Positions 41,676 to 50,619 of a stretch of 64,000 bases of DNA are shown piece by piece. The DNA is taken from contig JAKIVS010000002.1 in the NCBI GenBank assembly GCA_022750435.1, positions 1 through 64,000 on the forward strand. Reading direction: 5' to 3'. The first letter of the stretch is position 1; every line of letters begins with the position of its first letter. The notes under the pieces were generated by a model. It was not told the origin of the DNA, did not search any database, and was given only the letters and a program-made list of their open reading frames with translations. The stretch comes from Thermoplasmata archaeon. GTDB lineage: Archaea; Thermoplasmatota; Thermoplasmata; Lutacidiplasmatales; UBA184. The position numbers and the translations under genes were made by a program.

Positions 41676-43202
41676 ATGCCATCCCCCCGCCGTCGCGTCC
41701 TCGTCATCGGGTTGGACGGGGGAACGTTCGACCTCTTGGACCCCCTGATGCGGGCGGGCGTCCTTCCGTTCCTGAATTCCCTGGCCCAGAAGGGCCTCCG
41801 AGCGCCGCTCGCCTCTGTCTATCCCCCCAAGACCATCCCGGCCTGGTACTCCTTCGCGACCGGCCTCGACCCGGGATCCCTCGGGATCTTCGGCTTCACC
41901 GAACCCGATGGTGGTCCGGGCAAGAGCCGGATCGTCCAGTCGTTCCGCCCGGCCGAAGCAGTGTGGGACCACCTCTCCCGCCGCGGGGTCCCCGTGGGGG
42001 TCCTCAACTTCCCGCTTCGCGCCGGCTACCCGATCCACGGGTTCGTGGTGCCCGGGATGCTGTCGGACAACCCGCCAACCTACCCGAAGGAGCTGCGGGC
42101 GACGCTGGAGGGCGAGTTGGGCGAGGCGCTCCTTCCCGAGCTCCCCGCGTACCGGGGAGCGGACCGGGAGGCCTGGATGTCCCTCGCCACCCGGGGGGTC
42201 GAGCAGCGGGGCCGGTCGGCCGAACTCCTCTGCTCCCAGTACCGTCCCGAGTTCCTGTTCGTCCTCTTCCGCGAGACCGACCGGATCCAGCATCAGCACT
42301 GGAGCGAGCTCTCGGGGCCGGCCTCCGGGGTCGGACCCGACCTCATCGCGTTCTGGCGCAGCATCGACGCCGCCTGCGCCCGGATCGACGCCGCCTTCCG
42401 CGCGGCGGGTGGCCCATCGGTCACCCTCGTCATTTCCGACCACGGCCACGGCGCCGCCAAGGCGGATTTCTTCACGAACCGCTGGCTGGCGCAGGAAGGG
42501 TTCCTGCGGTTCAAGAACGGCGACGGGGCCGGCCGCGGGGCGACCGGAAGCCGCCGCCGCCTCCTCGCCCGCGCCCTCCTGCTGAGCGAAAAGTTTGGAC
42601 CGACCCGCCGGCTCGTCAGCTCGATTGCCGACCGACTCCGCGGCGGCCGCCGCCGCGAATCCGTCGGCAAGCTCCTGGGCGGCGAGTCGAGCTTCGAGTC
42701 GATGGCCGCCCAGATCGACTGGCAGAAGACGACCGCCTTCTCCTACCCCGTGCCGGAGGGGATCTACCTCAACCGGTACAACCTCACCCTCACCGAGGAC
42801 CAGAAGCGCGCGACGGTCCGGGAACTCCGCCGCCGCCTCGAGGCGTACCCCGGTGCCCACATCGAGGTGTACGAGCCGACCGAGATCTACGCCGGGACCA
42901 ACCTGACGCAGGCGCCGGCCCTCCTGCTGAAGATCGACGACCTCGGGACGGAACCTCGGATGGACTTCAGCTACCCGGACCCGATGCTCGCGACTCGGCC
43001 GGGATTCTTCTACGGCTCGGGGGTCCACCGGATGAACGGCATCCTGATCGCCGCGGGGGAGGGTGTGCGGCCGAAGTTCGAGCAAACGCCCCGCTCGCTC
43101 CTCGACCTCGCCCCCACGATCCTCGAAACGATGGACGTCCCCGTGCCCCCGGGGATGACCGGCCGCTCCTTCGCTCCGCTCCTCGGCGAGGTCGCGGCCT
43201 AG
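41676..43202 (+). CDS. Alkaline-phosphatase-superfamily phosphodiesterase/nucleotide pyrophosphatase-like protein
   Basis: A 508-residue hydrolase of the type I phosphodiesterase group. The first metal motif is VLVIGLDGGTFDLLDPLM, the nucleophile threonine is in PPKTIPAWYSFATGLDPG, and the second metal set is LVISDHGHGAAKADF, with a histidine in GVHRMNG. The domain is complete, with an insert between residues 285 and 345. No signal peptide is seen, so it acts inside the cell, probably on a phosphate ester or sugar nucleotide. It heads a cluster with a GT4 glycosyltransferase and a toroid-fold protein, which hints at surface glycan or lipid metabolism. Confidence 0.85.
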   Translation: MPSPRRRVLVIGLDGGTFDLLDPLMRAGVLPFLNSLAQKGLRAPLASVYPPKTIPAWYSFATGLDPGSLGIFGFTEPDGGPGKSRIVQSFRPAEAVWDHLSRRGVPVGVLNFPLRAGYPIHGFVVPGMLSDNPPTYPKELRATLEGELGEALLPELPAYRGADREAWMSLATRGVEQRGRSAELLCSQYRPEFLFVLFRETDRIQHQHWSELSGPASGVGPDLIAFWRSIDAACARIDAAFRAAGGPSVTLVISDHGHGAAKADFFTNRWLAQEGFLRFKNGDGAGRGATGSRRRLLARALLLSEKFGPTRRLVSSIADRLRGGRRRESVGKLLGGESSFESMAAQIDWQKTTAFSYPVPEGIYLNRYNLTLTEDQKRATVRELRRRLEAYPGAHIEVYEPTEIYAGTNLTQAPALLLKIDDLGTEPRMDFSYPDPMLATRPGFFYGSGVHRMNGILIAAGEGVRPKFEQTPRSLLDLAPTILETMDVPVPPGMTGRSFAPLLGEVAA

Positions 43203-43215
43203 GCCGCTCCGGTCG

Positions 43216-44370
43216 ATGGCGGGGTGGCGGGTCGATTTCCTCGCGACCGCCGCGCCGGACGACCCCACGAGCGGCCTCAGCCGCACCGTCTGGGAGCTCG
43301 GTCGGGCGCTCGCGGAGCGGGGCCACTCCGTCCGCGTCCTGTATCCCTCGGACGGCCGGCCCACGCCGCCCGGACCGCCCGGGGTCGAAGCGGTCTCGGT
43401 GCCCGTCGTCGGGGTCTCCCGACGGCCGTTCGGCCGGGACATCGCCGTCGGCCGCGCCGCCTCCTCGCTCCTGCGCCCGGACGCCGACGTGGTGCTCGGG
43501 AACGACGAGAAGGCCGGCGCGCTCGAATCGCTCGGCACGGACCGGCGCCGCGCGGCGTTCGGGATGTTCTTCCACGACGTGGCGCTCCACACCTTCGACA
43601 CGCTCCGCCCCCTCGAGGCGAACCGGGGGGTCCGGCAGCGCGTCGGCAACTGGTTCGACCGCCGCGCGCTCCAGCGTCTGGAACAGACCGCGCTCGACCG
43701 GGCCGACGTGGTGATCGTCGCGAGCGAGGCGAACCGGGCGCTCCTCGCGCGGTACTACTCCGTCCCGAAGGAGCGGGTCGCGCTCCTCCCGCTCGGCGTG
43801 CCCGCCCCGCTCGACGTCGGGACGAAGACGGAGGCCCGGGCCACGCTCCACGTTCCGGCGGACGTCCCGGTCGTCGCGTTCGTGGGGAAGACCCCGGAAC
43901 GGCAGGGGCTCGACCTCGCCCTCGAGGCGTTCCGCCGCGTGCGGGTCTTCTTCCCGGGCGCCCGGTTCCTGGTCGTCGGGAGCACGCCGAAGCCGGAACC
44001 CGGGGTCAACGCGCTCGGCGTGGTCGACGAGCCCACCAAGGCCCGCGCCCTCCGCTCGGCCGACGTGTTCCTCTTCCCCGCCCGGTACGAAGGGTTCGGG
44101 CTCGCCCCGCGCGAGGCGATGCGCTACGGTCTCGCGACGGTCGTGAGCCGCCACGTCCCGCTCGACGGCGCCAGCGCCCCGGAGGACGTCCGCGTGGTGG
44201 CCGACGACGACCCGGGGTCGTATGCGAGCGAGCTGGCGGAACTGCTCGCCGACCCGGCGACGCGGCGCGAGCTCGGCCGACGGGGGCAGGCGTACGCCGA
44301 CACGCTCTCCTACGAGAAGATGGCCGAGCGGTTCGAGACCCTGTTCGCCGGCCGCGTCCGCGCCTCGTAG
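43216..44370 (+). CDS. Glycosyltransferase family 4 protein
   Basis: A 384-residue GT-B-fold glycosyltransferase. The N-terminal domain starts WRVDFLATAAPDDPTSGLSR and carries the glycine-rich acceptor loop. The C-terminal domain has VVAFVGKTPERQGLDLALEA, VFLFPARYEGFGLAPREAM, which includes the E-x7-E motif region, and a final helix. It uses a nucleotide-sugar donor. Donor and acceptor are not predictable. The ATG is 13 bases after the upstream phosphodiesterase stop, so both are cotranscribed. Confidence 0.88.
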   Translation: MAGWRVDFLATAAPDDPTSGLSRTVWELGRALAERGHSVRVLYPSDGRPTPPGPPGVEAVSVPVVGVSRRPFGRDIAVGRAASSLLRPDADVVLGNDEKAGALESLGTDRRRAAFGMFFHDVALHTFDTLRPLEANRGVRQRVGNWFDRRALQRLEQTALDRADVVIVASEANRALLARYYSVPKERVALLPLGVPAPLDVGTKTEARATLHVPADVPVVAFVGKTPERQGLDLALEAFRRVRVFFPGARFLVVGSTPKPEPGVNALGVVDEPTKARALRSADVFLFPARYEGFGLAPREAMRYGLATVVSRHVPLDGASAPEDVRVVADDDPGSYASELAELLADPATRRELGRRGQAYADTLSYEKMAERFETLFAGRVRAS

Positions 44371-44407
44371 GCCCGGATTGTTCCACCGTTTCGCGCGCTC
44401 TCCGGAG

Positions 44408-44417
44408 ACCTATATCG
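44408..44417 (+). promoter_or_regulatory. TATA box of the toroid-fold gene
   Basis: ACCTATATCG is centred 26 bases before the ATG at 44439, so the gene has its own leaderless promoter despite following the glycosyltransferase closely. Confidence 0.6.
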
Positions 44418-44438
44418 ACCGGCTCGAGTGCCCGAGCG

Positions 44439-45557
44439 ATGTCGAAGGACCGCGTCCTGGAATGGCTCCTCGAGGAGGAGCAGCCGTCGGTCCGGTACCT
44501 CGCCCTCACCCAGCTCCTCGGCTGTGGGCCCGACGACCCGGAAGTCCGGCACGCGCGGAGCTCGATTCCGCTCCAAGGTTGGGGGGTGGGTCTGCTGAGG
44601 GACCTGACGCCCGGGGCCGGTGGGGACGTGACGGCGTCCCTCTACCTTCCGAAGTACCACGCCCGGCTTTGGCCGCTCCTCGTGCTCGCCGACCTGGGGA
44701 TGACGCGAGAGGACGCGCGGATCCGAAGCCTCTGCGAGTTCGCGCTCCAACGTCTGCAGCGGGAGAATGGGGGTATCGGGATCGGCGACGGCGGGTCGGC
44801 CCATCTGTGCACGACCGCGAACCTCACGCGCGCCCTAATCCAGGTCGGCTACCTCGACGACCCGCGGGTCGCCCGGGCGCTCGACTGGCTCGTCCAATCC
44901 GCGGACCGGAAGGGCGGCTGGTCGTGCTACGGTTCGGGCCGACTCCTCGACAGTTGGGAGCCGCTCAGCACGTTCGCGGCGTACCCGAGGGACCGCTGGA
45001 CCGACGGCATCGCCACGGCCGCGGCCCTGGGGGCCGAGTACTTCCTCGGACGCGAGTTGCACCAACAAGGCGAACGGTACGCGCCGTGGTACCGGACGCA
45101 CTATCCGGTGCACTACTACTACGACCTCCTCCAGGGGCTCGACGCCCTGACGGCGCTCGGCTACGGACGCGACCCCCGTCTCGGGTTCGCGCTCGGCTGG
45201 CTCCGCGACCGGCGCCTCCCCACCGGCCGGTGGAACCTCGACGCGGTCCACCCGGACGTGGATGGGTCGATCGCCGCGTGGTTCGAGAAGCACCCGAAGC
45301 GCCGTCCGACGCCGCTCGTCCTCGAGGCGCCGGCACGGCCCAGCAAGATCGTGACGCTCACCGCTCGTCGGGTGCTTGCCCGGGTGGAGGCGGCGGGGCC
45401 TCCCCCGACGCCCCCGGCGGTCCCTCCTCGGGAAACTCCTCCAGCCGCCAGTCGCGGCTCGAGCGGCGCCGCCCCCCCACCCGACCGGCGTCCGGCACCG
45501 ACCAGGTCACCGGCTCCGCGACGCCGTAGCGGTCGACGAGGTCCAGGCGCTCGGTGA
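44439..45557 (+). CDS. Prenyltransferase/squalene-cyclase-like alpha-toroid protein
   Basis: A 372-residue protein whose first 310 residues fold as an alpha-alpha toroid. Repeats such as GGDVTASLYLPKYHARLWPL, RALDWLVQSADRKGGWSCYG and ALGWLRDRRLPTGRWNLD show the QW-like GxW pattern of terpenoid cyclase/protein prenyltransferase folds. No DxDD or DCTAE acid cluster is visible, so cyclase activity is not supported. The last 60 residues are Pro/Ala/Arg-rich and lie antisense to the nuclease gene (200-base overlap). The real protein may be shorter only by readthrough or sequencing error, since no earlier stop exists. Confidence 0.75.
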   Translation: MSKDRVLEWLLEEEQPSVRYLALTQLLGCGPDDPEVRHARSSIPLQGWGVGLLRDLTPGAGGDVTASLYLPKYHARLWPLLVLADLGMTREDARIRSLCEFALQRLQRENGGIGIGDGGSAHLCTTANLTRALIQVGYLDDPRVARALDWLVQSADRKGGWSCYGSGRLLDSWEPLSTFAAYPRDRWTDGIATAAALGAEYFLGRELHQQGERYAPWYRTHYPVHYYYDLLQGLDALTALGYGRDPRLGFALGWLRDRRLPTGRWNLDAVHPDVDGSIAAWFEKHPKRRPTPLVLEAPARPSKIVTLTARRVLARVEAAGPPPTPPAVPPRETPPAASRGSSGAAPPPDRRPAPTRSPAPRRRSGRRGPGAR

Positions 45558-45939
45558 GCCAACGCTTCGGCTCCGGAAACGGGTCGACCTCCCCCACGGC
45601 GACGAGCGGCGCGCCGGGGCGCAGTACCCGGACCTCTCCCCCTTCGAGGTACCACACCCCGACCCGGATCCCGCGCGGGGCGGTCGGGCGCGCCACGACC
45701 TTCTCGGCCAGCGACCGGCGCGGGAGCGTCACGGCCACCCAGTCGCCCCACCCGCGGCGGCGTAGTGCCTGCACGACGACGGTCTTCCAGTCGGCAACCT
45801 TCAGCTCGACGAGGCCGACTTCGCTCCCGCGGCGGGCTACGACGTCGAAGTAGTCCGCCCCGTCGGGGTTCACGTAGACGGTGTAGCCAAGCCCGGTCAG
45901 GTACGCCCGGACCGGCGGGACGAGTTCGCTCTCCAGCAT
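45358..45939 (-). CDS. PD-(D/E)XK-like nuclease-domain protein downstream of mutL
   Basis: A 193-residue protein. The first 100 residues look like a restriction-endonuclease fold: LTGLGYTVYVNPDGADYFDVVARRGSEV supplies the Asp of the PD motif and GLVELKVADWKTVVVQAL the E-x-K, in the normal spacing. LRRRGWGDWVAVTLP continues the core beta strand. The C-terminal 60 residues are Pro/Gly-rich and low in complexity. The ATG is 15 bases after the mutL stop, so it is the third gene of mutS-mutL-nuclease. A strand-incision or exonuclease role in mismatch repair is an inference from this position. Confidence 0.75.
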   Translation of the reverse strand: MLESELVPPVRAYLTGLGYTVYVNPDGADYFDVVARRGSEVGLVELKVADWKTVVVQALRRRGWGDWVAVTLPRRSLAEKVVARPTAPRGIRVGVWYLEGGEVRVLRPGAPLVAVGEVDPFPEPKRWLTERLDLVDRYGVAEPVTWSVPDAGRVGGRRRSSRDWRLEEFPEEGPPGASGEAPPPPPGQAPDER

Positions 45940-45954
45940 GGGAGGACCCGCCCG

Positions 45955-47721
45955 TCAACCGCCGGGCCGCAGGAACCACCGGTCGAGGCGGGACCGCGGG
46001 ACCTGGACGACAACCGGACGGCCGTGTGGACAGGCGAAGGCAGCATCGCCGAGCGCGAAGAGAGCGCTCAGGATCCGGCCCATCTCGGCGGGTTCGATCA
46101 CGTCCCCCGCGCGGACCGCGCTGTGGCAGGCGATCGAGGCGGCGACCCGTTCTTCGAGCCCGTCGGGAAGGGTCGGTCGCGCCCCGTCCGCCAATTCGTC
46201 GAGGAGCTCGAAGATTGCGTTCGGGCGGGCGCGGCGACCGCGGTAGGAGGGGACCGACCGTAGCCGCCACGCGTCCCCGCCGAACGGCTCCACCGAGAAG
46301 CCGGCGGCGTCGACCGGTCCCGCGTGGGCAGCGAGGGCTTCGGCCCGCCGTGCGGTCAGGCGGAGGGTGATCGGCTCGACCAGCTCCTGGCGCGCGAGGC
46401 CGTCCCCGGAGCGGAGCGCCTCGAACACGACCCGTTCGCTCGCCGCGTGCTGGTCGACGAGGACGAGCGCCCCGTCGCTCTCCCCGAGCCAATAGAGGTC
46501 GAAGACGGGGCCGAGCAGCCGGATCGACGGGTGGCGCGAGGTGCCCGGGACGGAACGGGGCGGCTCCGGCGCGACGAGCGTATGTTGCCGGGACGCCGGC
46601 ATCGCAGCGAGCGACAGGCCCGCCACGGGACGGTCGTCTTCGACGGGCTCGAAGACGGGGGGTGCGGGGGACGTCGAGACGGGGTCCGGGACGTCCCGGT
46701 CAACGGCGTGGCTCCCCTCGCGGATCGCCCGGCGGACGGCGACGCGGAGCCGCTCGGCGACGTCGCGCTCCCGGGCGATCCGGACCTCGCGCTTGGTCGG
46801 GTGGACGTTGACATCGACCCGCAAAGGGTCGAGCGTCAGGTGGAGAACGGCGACCGGGAACCGCGCCGGGGGGAGGTAGTCGCGGTACGCGAGGCGGACC
46901 GCCTGCGCGAGCGTCTTCGATTCAACGACACGGCCGTTGACCGCGAGGTAGATCCCATGCGAGGTGCCGCGGTGGAGCGACGGGCGGCCCACGACCCCAG
47001 CGACGGCGAGCCCGTCCGAGGGGCCGTCGGCGACCTCGACGGCGTGGTCGAGCAACTCCTCCCCGAGGACCCGGGCGGCGGCATCGACCGGCCCGGTCGC
47101 ACGCGGGTATTGTCGGACCGTCCTACCTTCGGCGGAGACGGTGAACAGAACGTCGGGCCGCGCCAGGTACATCCGGTCGACCACGTCCCCGACCGCAAGT
47201 TGTTCGGCGGCGGCTCCCCGGAGGAACTTGCGGCGGGCGGGCACGTTGAAGAAGAGGTCGCGGACGGTCACGGTCGTCCCGACGCCGCGGCCGGCGGGGC
47301 CGGGCGGACCGACGGTGCCCCCGTCCACGGAGATCGTCGCCGCCGCGTCCTCGCCCGCCACCCGGGAGACGATCGTGAGGTGCGAGACGGCGGCGATCGC
47401 AGCGAGCGCCTCACCGCGGAAGCCGAGCGTGTCGATGGCGTCCAGCCCCGCCGCGTCCGCGAGCTTGCTCGTCGCGTACCGTTCCACCGCCAGCGGGAGC
47501 TCCTCGGGCCGGATGCCGGCGCCGTCGTCGCGGACCTCGACCTCCTCGAGTCCCCCGCCGCGGAGGGCGACCGTCACCTCGGTGGCCCCCGCGTCGAGCG
47601 CGTTCTCCACGAGTTCCTTGACGACCGAGGCCGGGCGCTCCACGACCTCGCCCGCGGCGATCCGGTGGACGACCTCGGGGGAGAGCCGCCGGATCGGCGC
47701 TCCACGTTCGGCCGGACTCAT
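45955..47721 (-). CDS. mutL: DNA mismatch repair protein MutL with endonuclease motif
   Basis: Matchmaker ATPase of mismatch repair, 588 residues. The GHKL ATPase region has HRIAAGEVVERPASVVKELV, ENALDAGATEVTV, DDGAGI and DTLGFRGEALAAIAAV. The dimerisation domain contains the nicking endonuclease motif DQHA-x2-E-x4-E (DQHAASERVVFEAL), ACHSAVRAGD and CPHGRP, so this MutL is of the incising type found in organisms without MutH. The ATG at 47721 overlaps the mutS stop (ATGA). MutL is patchy in archaea, so transfer from bacteria is likely, though base composition is like that of the neighbours. Confidence 0.94.
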   Translation of the reverse strand: MSPAERGAPIRRLSPEVVHRIAAGEVVERPASVVKELVENALDAGATEVTVALRGGGLEEVEVRDDGAGIRPEELPLAVERYATSKLADAAGLDAIDTLGFRGEALAAIAAVSHLTIVSRVAGEDAAATISVDGGTVGPPGPAGRGVGTTVTVRDLFFNVPARRKFLRGAAAEQLAVGDVVDRMYLARPDVLFTVSAEGRTVRQYPRATGPVDAAARVLGEELLDHAVEVADGPSDGLAVAGVVGRPSLHRGTSHGIYLAVNGRVVESKTLAQAVRLAYRDYLPPARFPVAVLHLTLDPLRVDVNVHPTKREVRIARERDVAERLRVAVRRAIREGSHAVDRDVPDPVSTSPAPPVFEPVEDDRPVAGLSLAAMPASRQHTLVAPEPPRSVPGTSRHPSIRLLGPVFDLYWLGESDGALVLVDQHAASERVVFEALRSGDGLARQELVEPITLRLTARRAEALAAHAGPVDAAGFSVEPFGGDAWRLRSVPSYRGRRARPNAIFELLDELADGARPTLPDGLEERVAASIACHSAVRAGDVIEPAEMGRILSALFALGDAAFACPHGRPVVVQVPRSRLDRWFLRPGG

Positions 47722-50330
47722 CCGGCCCCCGGCGGGTCTCCGTCGAGCCGCTTCCGCCACTCGTGGATCCACCGCAGCGCCTCGACCGGCGTCATCCGGT
47801 CGGGGTCGAGGAGCCGCAGCGCCTCGACGACGGCCGGGCTCGGGGAAGGAGCCGACTCGGTCGGGAGCAGCATCGCCTGCGTGTAGCGCGTGGGCGCCGG
47901 CCGGCGTCCGGAGGGCCCCAGCTCCACTCCGTCGGCCTCCAGTCGCTTGAGGCGTCGCTCCGCCTCGGCGACCAGCTCGTCCGGGAGACCGGCGAGCCTC
48001 GCGACGTGGATCCCGTAACTCCGGTCGGTGCTTCCCGGGACGAGTCGGTGCAGGAACACGATCCCATCGGGACCCTCCTGGACGGCCATGTGGCCGTTCT
48101 TCGCCGCAGGGAGGCCGCCGACCAGCTCTGTGAGCTGGTGATAGTGGGTCGCGAGCAGGGTCCGGCACTTCACCCGGTCGTGCAGGTAGCGGAGCGTCGC
48201 CCATGCGATCGACAGGCCGTCGAATGTGCTCGTGCCCCGGCCCACCTCATCGAGCAGCACCAGCGACCGGGCGTCGGCGGTGGCGAGGATCTCGGCGACC
48301 TCGCTCATCTCGACCATGAAACTCGATTTGCCGCGGCCGATCTCGTCAGTGAATCCCATCCGGGTGGCGAGACCGGTCACGAGGCCGATCCGGGCGAACT
48401 TCGCGGGCACGAACGCGCCCGCCTGGGCGAGGACGACGAGCAGCCCCACCTGGCGCATGTAGGTGGACTTGCCCGACATGTTCGGGCCGGTGAGGACGAG
48501 AAGCCGGGACGTCGAAGCGTCGAGGTCGGTGTCGTTCGGTACGAACACCCCCGGGAGCGTCCGGTCGAGCACGGGGTGCCGCCCCTCCCGGACGACGATC
48601 TCGGTTCCGTCGTCAACCGTCGGCCGGATATGCCCCCGGCTCTGGGCGACGGCGGCGAACGATAGCAGGGCGTCCGCCTCGCCGACGGCGCGGGAGAACC
48701 GGTGGACCGCGGGGACATGGAACTCCACCGCAGCGAGGAACCGCTCCCAGGCGCCCTGTTCCGCGGTCTCGGCGTCGGCGCGCGCCGAGAGGACGCGGGA
48801 CTCGAGTTCCTGGAGACGGTCAGAGGTGTACCGTTCCCCTCCGGAGAGGGTCTGCTTTCGCCGGAAGTGCGCCGGCACCTTCGCCAGGTTCGGCCGGGAG
48901 ACGTCGAAGTAGTACCCGAACACCTGATTGTACCCGACCTTCAGGCTCCGGATTCCGGTGGCCTCCTGCTCGACCCGTTCGAGCTCGTTGAGCTCTCGGA
49001 GACCGTCCGCCTCCGCCGTTCGAGCCCGGTCGACGTCGGTGGCGTAGCCGGCCCGGAAGAGAGGACCCGAATCCGCGGACGCCGGGAGCGAGTCGGGCAG
49101 CGCCGTTGTCAGGAGCTCGGTGAGTGAGGGAATCGGGGCAAGTTCGAGGAGCAATCGTTCGAGGAGCAGGGGACGCGGCTGGGCGGATTCCAACCGTCCC
49201 CGGAATCGCTCGACACCGGTCAGGCCGTCCCGGAGCGCTCCCAGTTCGGGCGGGCGCAGGCGGCGGCCGACCAGTCGCGAGGAGATCCGGGCGAGGTCGC
49301 CGACCCCGTGCAATTCGCGCCGAAGTCGCTCGACCTCCGCGCCGCGACCGACGAGCCACCCCACCGCGTCGTGGCGGAGATGGATCGCGGCCACGTCGGC
49401 GAGAGGTTGCTTCAGCCAGAATCCGAGCGTCCGCCGCCCGCTCGGGGTCATGGTGACGTCCCACGTCGAGAGCAGCGTCGGGCCGTCGGGTTCGTCCGGG
49501 TTCATCGGTCGGCTGATCTCGAGGTGCCGGAGCGTCTTCGCATCGAGCCGAAGGTGGCGGACGGCGTCGCGACCCTCGGCACGGGCGACGAAGGGGAGGA
49601 GGCGGGGCTGGGCGGTTCGGACGTACGTCACGAGGCGACGTTCCGCGTCGCCCAGCTCAGCACCCAGCGACGCCGGGAGGGCCCCGACCTCGGTCGGTGC
49701 CGGCGCGGGTTCGAGCCGCGCGGACCGGAAGTCACGAGTCAACGCCGCGCGGAGCGCTCCGGCCGCCGTGCTCGGACCAGATTCGTGGAGGAGAATCTCC
49801 CGCGGGGAGAACGGGGCGAGCGCGGCCGCGGCGCCGTCCGCTCCGGGAAACGAGGCCCGGCCGTGGAACCACTCTGCCGTTGTGATGTCGACGACGGCGA
49901 ACTCGGCGAGCTCGCCTCCGTCCAGGACCACGCACGCGAGGAAATTGTGGTCGGGCCCCCCCAAGATCCGGTCCTCGAGGACTGTGCCGGGCGTGACGAC
50001 GCGGGTGACCTCGCGGCGGACCAGGCCCTTCGCCGCCTTGGCGTCCTCCACCTGGTCGCAGACGGCGACCTTGTACCCCTTGCGGACCAGTCGCCCCAGG
50101 TAGGAGTCGACGGCGTGGTGGGGAACGCCGGCCATCGGCATCCGCTGACCGGAGCTGTCCGCGGAGCGGGCGGTGAGCGTGATCTCGAGTTCCTTGGCAA
50201 GGAGCTTCGCTTCGTCGCCGAACGTCTCGTAGAAGTCGCCGACCCGGATGAGAACGAGGTGGCCCGGGTACCGGGCCTTCACTCCCTCGTACTGGTCCAT
50301 GAGCGACGTCGTGGCGGCGGCATCGCTCAT
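47718..50330 (-). CDS. mutS: DNA mismatch repair protein MutS
   Basis: Mismatch-recognition ATPase of 870 residues. The N-terminal domain has the Phe-x-Glu wedge in IRVGDFYETFGDEAKLL. The connector, lever and clamp domains follow (YNQVFGYYFDVSRPNL). The ATPase has Walker A LTGPNMSGKSTYMRQ, then LVLLDEVGRGTSTFDG and TLLATHYHQLTEL. This is the MutS1 group. The C-terminal region ends at the small tetramerisation-type helix (VEALRWIHEWRKRLDGD). It starts an operon with mutL and a PD-(D/E)XK-like gene. Confidence 0.96.
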   Translation of the reverse strand: MSDAAATTSLMDQYEGVKARYPGHLVLIRVGDFYETFGDEAKLLAKELEITLTARSADSSGQRMPMAGVPHHAVDSYLGRLVRKGYKVAVCDQVEDAKAAKGLVRREVTRVVTPGTVLEDRILGGPDHNFLACVVLDGGELAEFAVVDITTAEWFHGRASFPGADGAAAALAPFSPREILLHESGPSTAAGALRAALTRDFRSARLEPAPAPTEVGALPASLGAELGDAERRLVTYVRTAQPRLLPFVARAEGRDAVRHLRLDAKTLRHLEISRPMNPDEPDGPTLLSTWDVTMTPSGRRTLGFWLKQPLADVAAIHLRHDAVGWLVGRGAEVERLRRELHGVGDLARISSRLVGRRLRPPELGALRDGLTGVERFRGRLESAQPRPLLLERLLLELAPIPSLTELLTTALPDSLPASADSGPLFRAGYATDVDRARTAEADGLRELNELERVEQEATGIRSLKVGYNQVFGYYFDVSRPNLAKVPAHFRRKQTLSGGERYTSDRLQELESRVLSARADAETAEQGAWERFLAAVEFHVPAVHRFSRAVGEADALLSFAAVAQSRGHIRPTVDDGTEIVVREGRHPVLDRTLPGVFVPNDTDLDASTSRLLVLTGPNMSGKSTYMRQVGLLVVLAQAGAFVPAKFARIGLVTGLATRMGFTDEIGRGKSSFMVEMSEVAEILATADARSLVLLDEVGRGTSTFDGLSIAWATLRYLHDRVKCRTLLATHYHQLTELVGGLPAAKNGHMAVQEGPDGIVFLHRLVPGSTDRSYGIHVARLAGLPDELVAEAERRLKRLEADGVELGPSGRRPAPTRYTQAMLLPTESAPSPSPAVVEALRLLDPDRMTPVEALRWIHEWRKRLDGDPPGAG

Positions 50331-50437
50331 TGGAGGGCGAGCGAGCGGACCGTGACGGATAAACGTTGGCGAGAGGGGTGGAAATCCCCCGGGGTTCCGG
50401 AGGATTTTCGTCGTGGGACCGGCCCAGAACCGGGGGG

Positions 50438-50521
50438 CGCTGAGGGGGAGATTTGAACTCCCGTGGCGTTGCCGCCACCAGCTTTCAAGGCTGGCGCCTT
50501 CCCGGGCTAGGCTACCTCAGC
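50438..50521 (-). tRNA. tRNA-Ser (anticodon TGA)
   Basis: On the minus strand the gene reads GCTGAGGTAGCCTAGCCCGG at the start and ends with CCTCAGC and discriminator G. The anticodon arm CCAGC-CTTGAAA-GCTGG gives TGA. A long variable arm (TGGCGGCAACGCCA) marks a class II tRNA. The T-arm GGGAG-TTCAAAT-CTCCC is uninterrupted. At 84 nt it has no intron, unlike its neighbour. CCA is not encoded. Confidence 0.95.
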
Positions 50522-50619
50522 ACGTGGGGTCTCCACGCCCTCCGGGGCCGATAAACGTCTCCGTGGGCGGGAGATGCGGGGCCGGAAACGGGGCCCGGAA
50601 CTCGGGGAGGCGGGACGCA

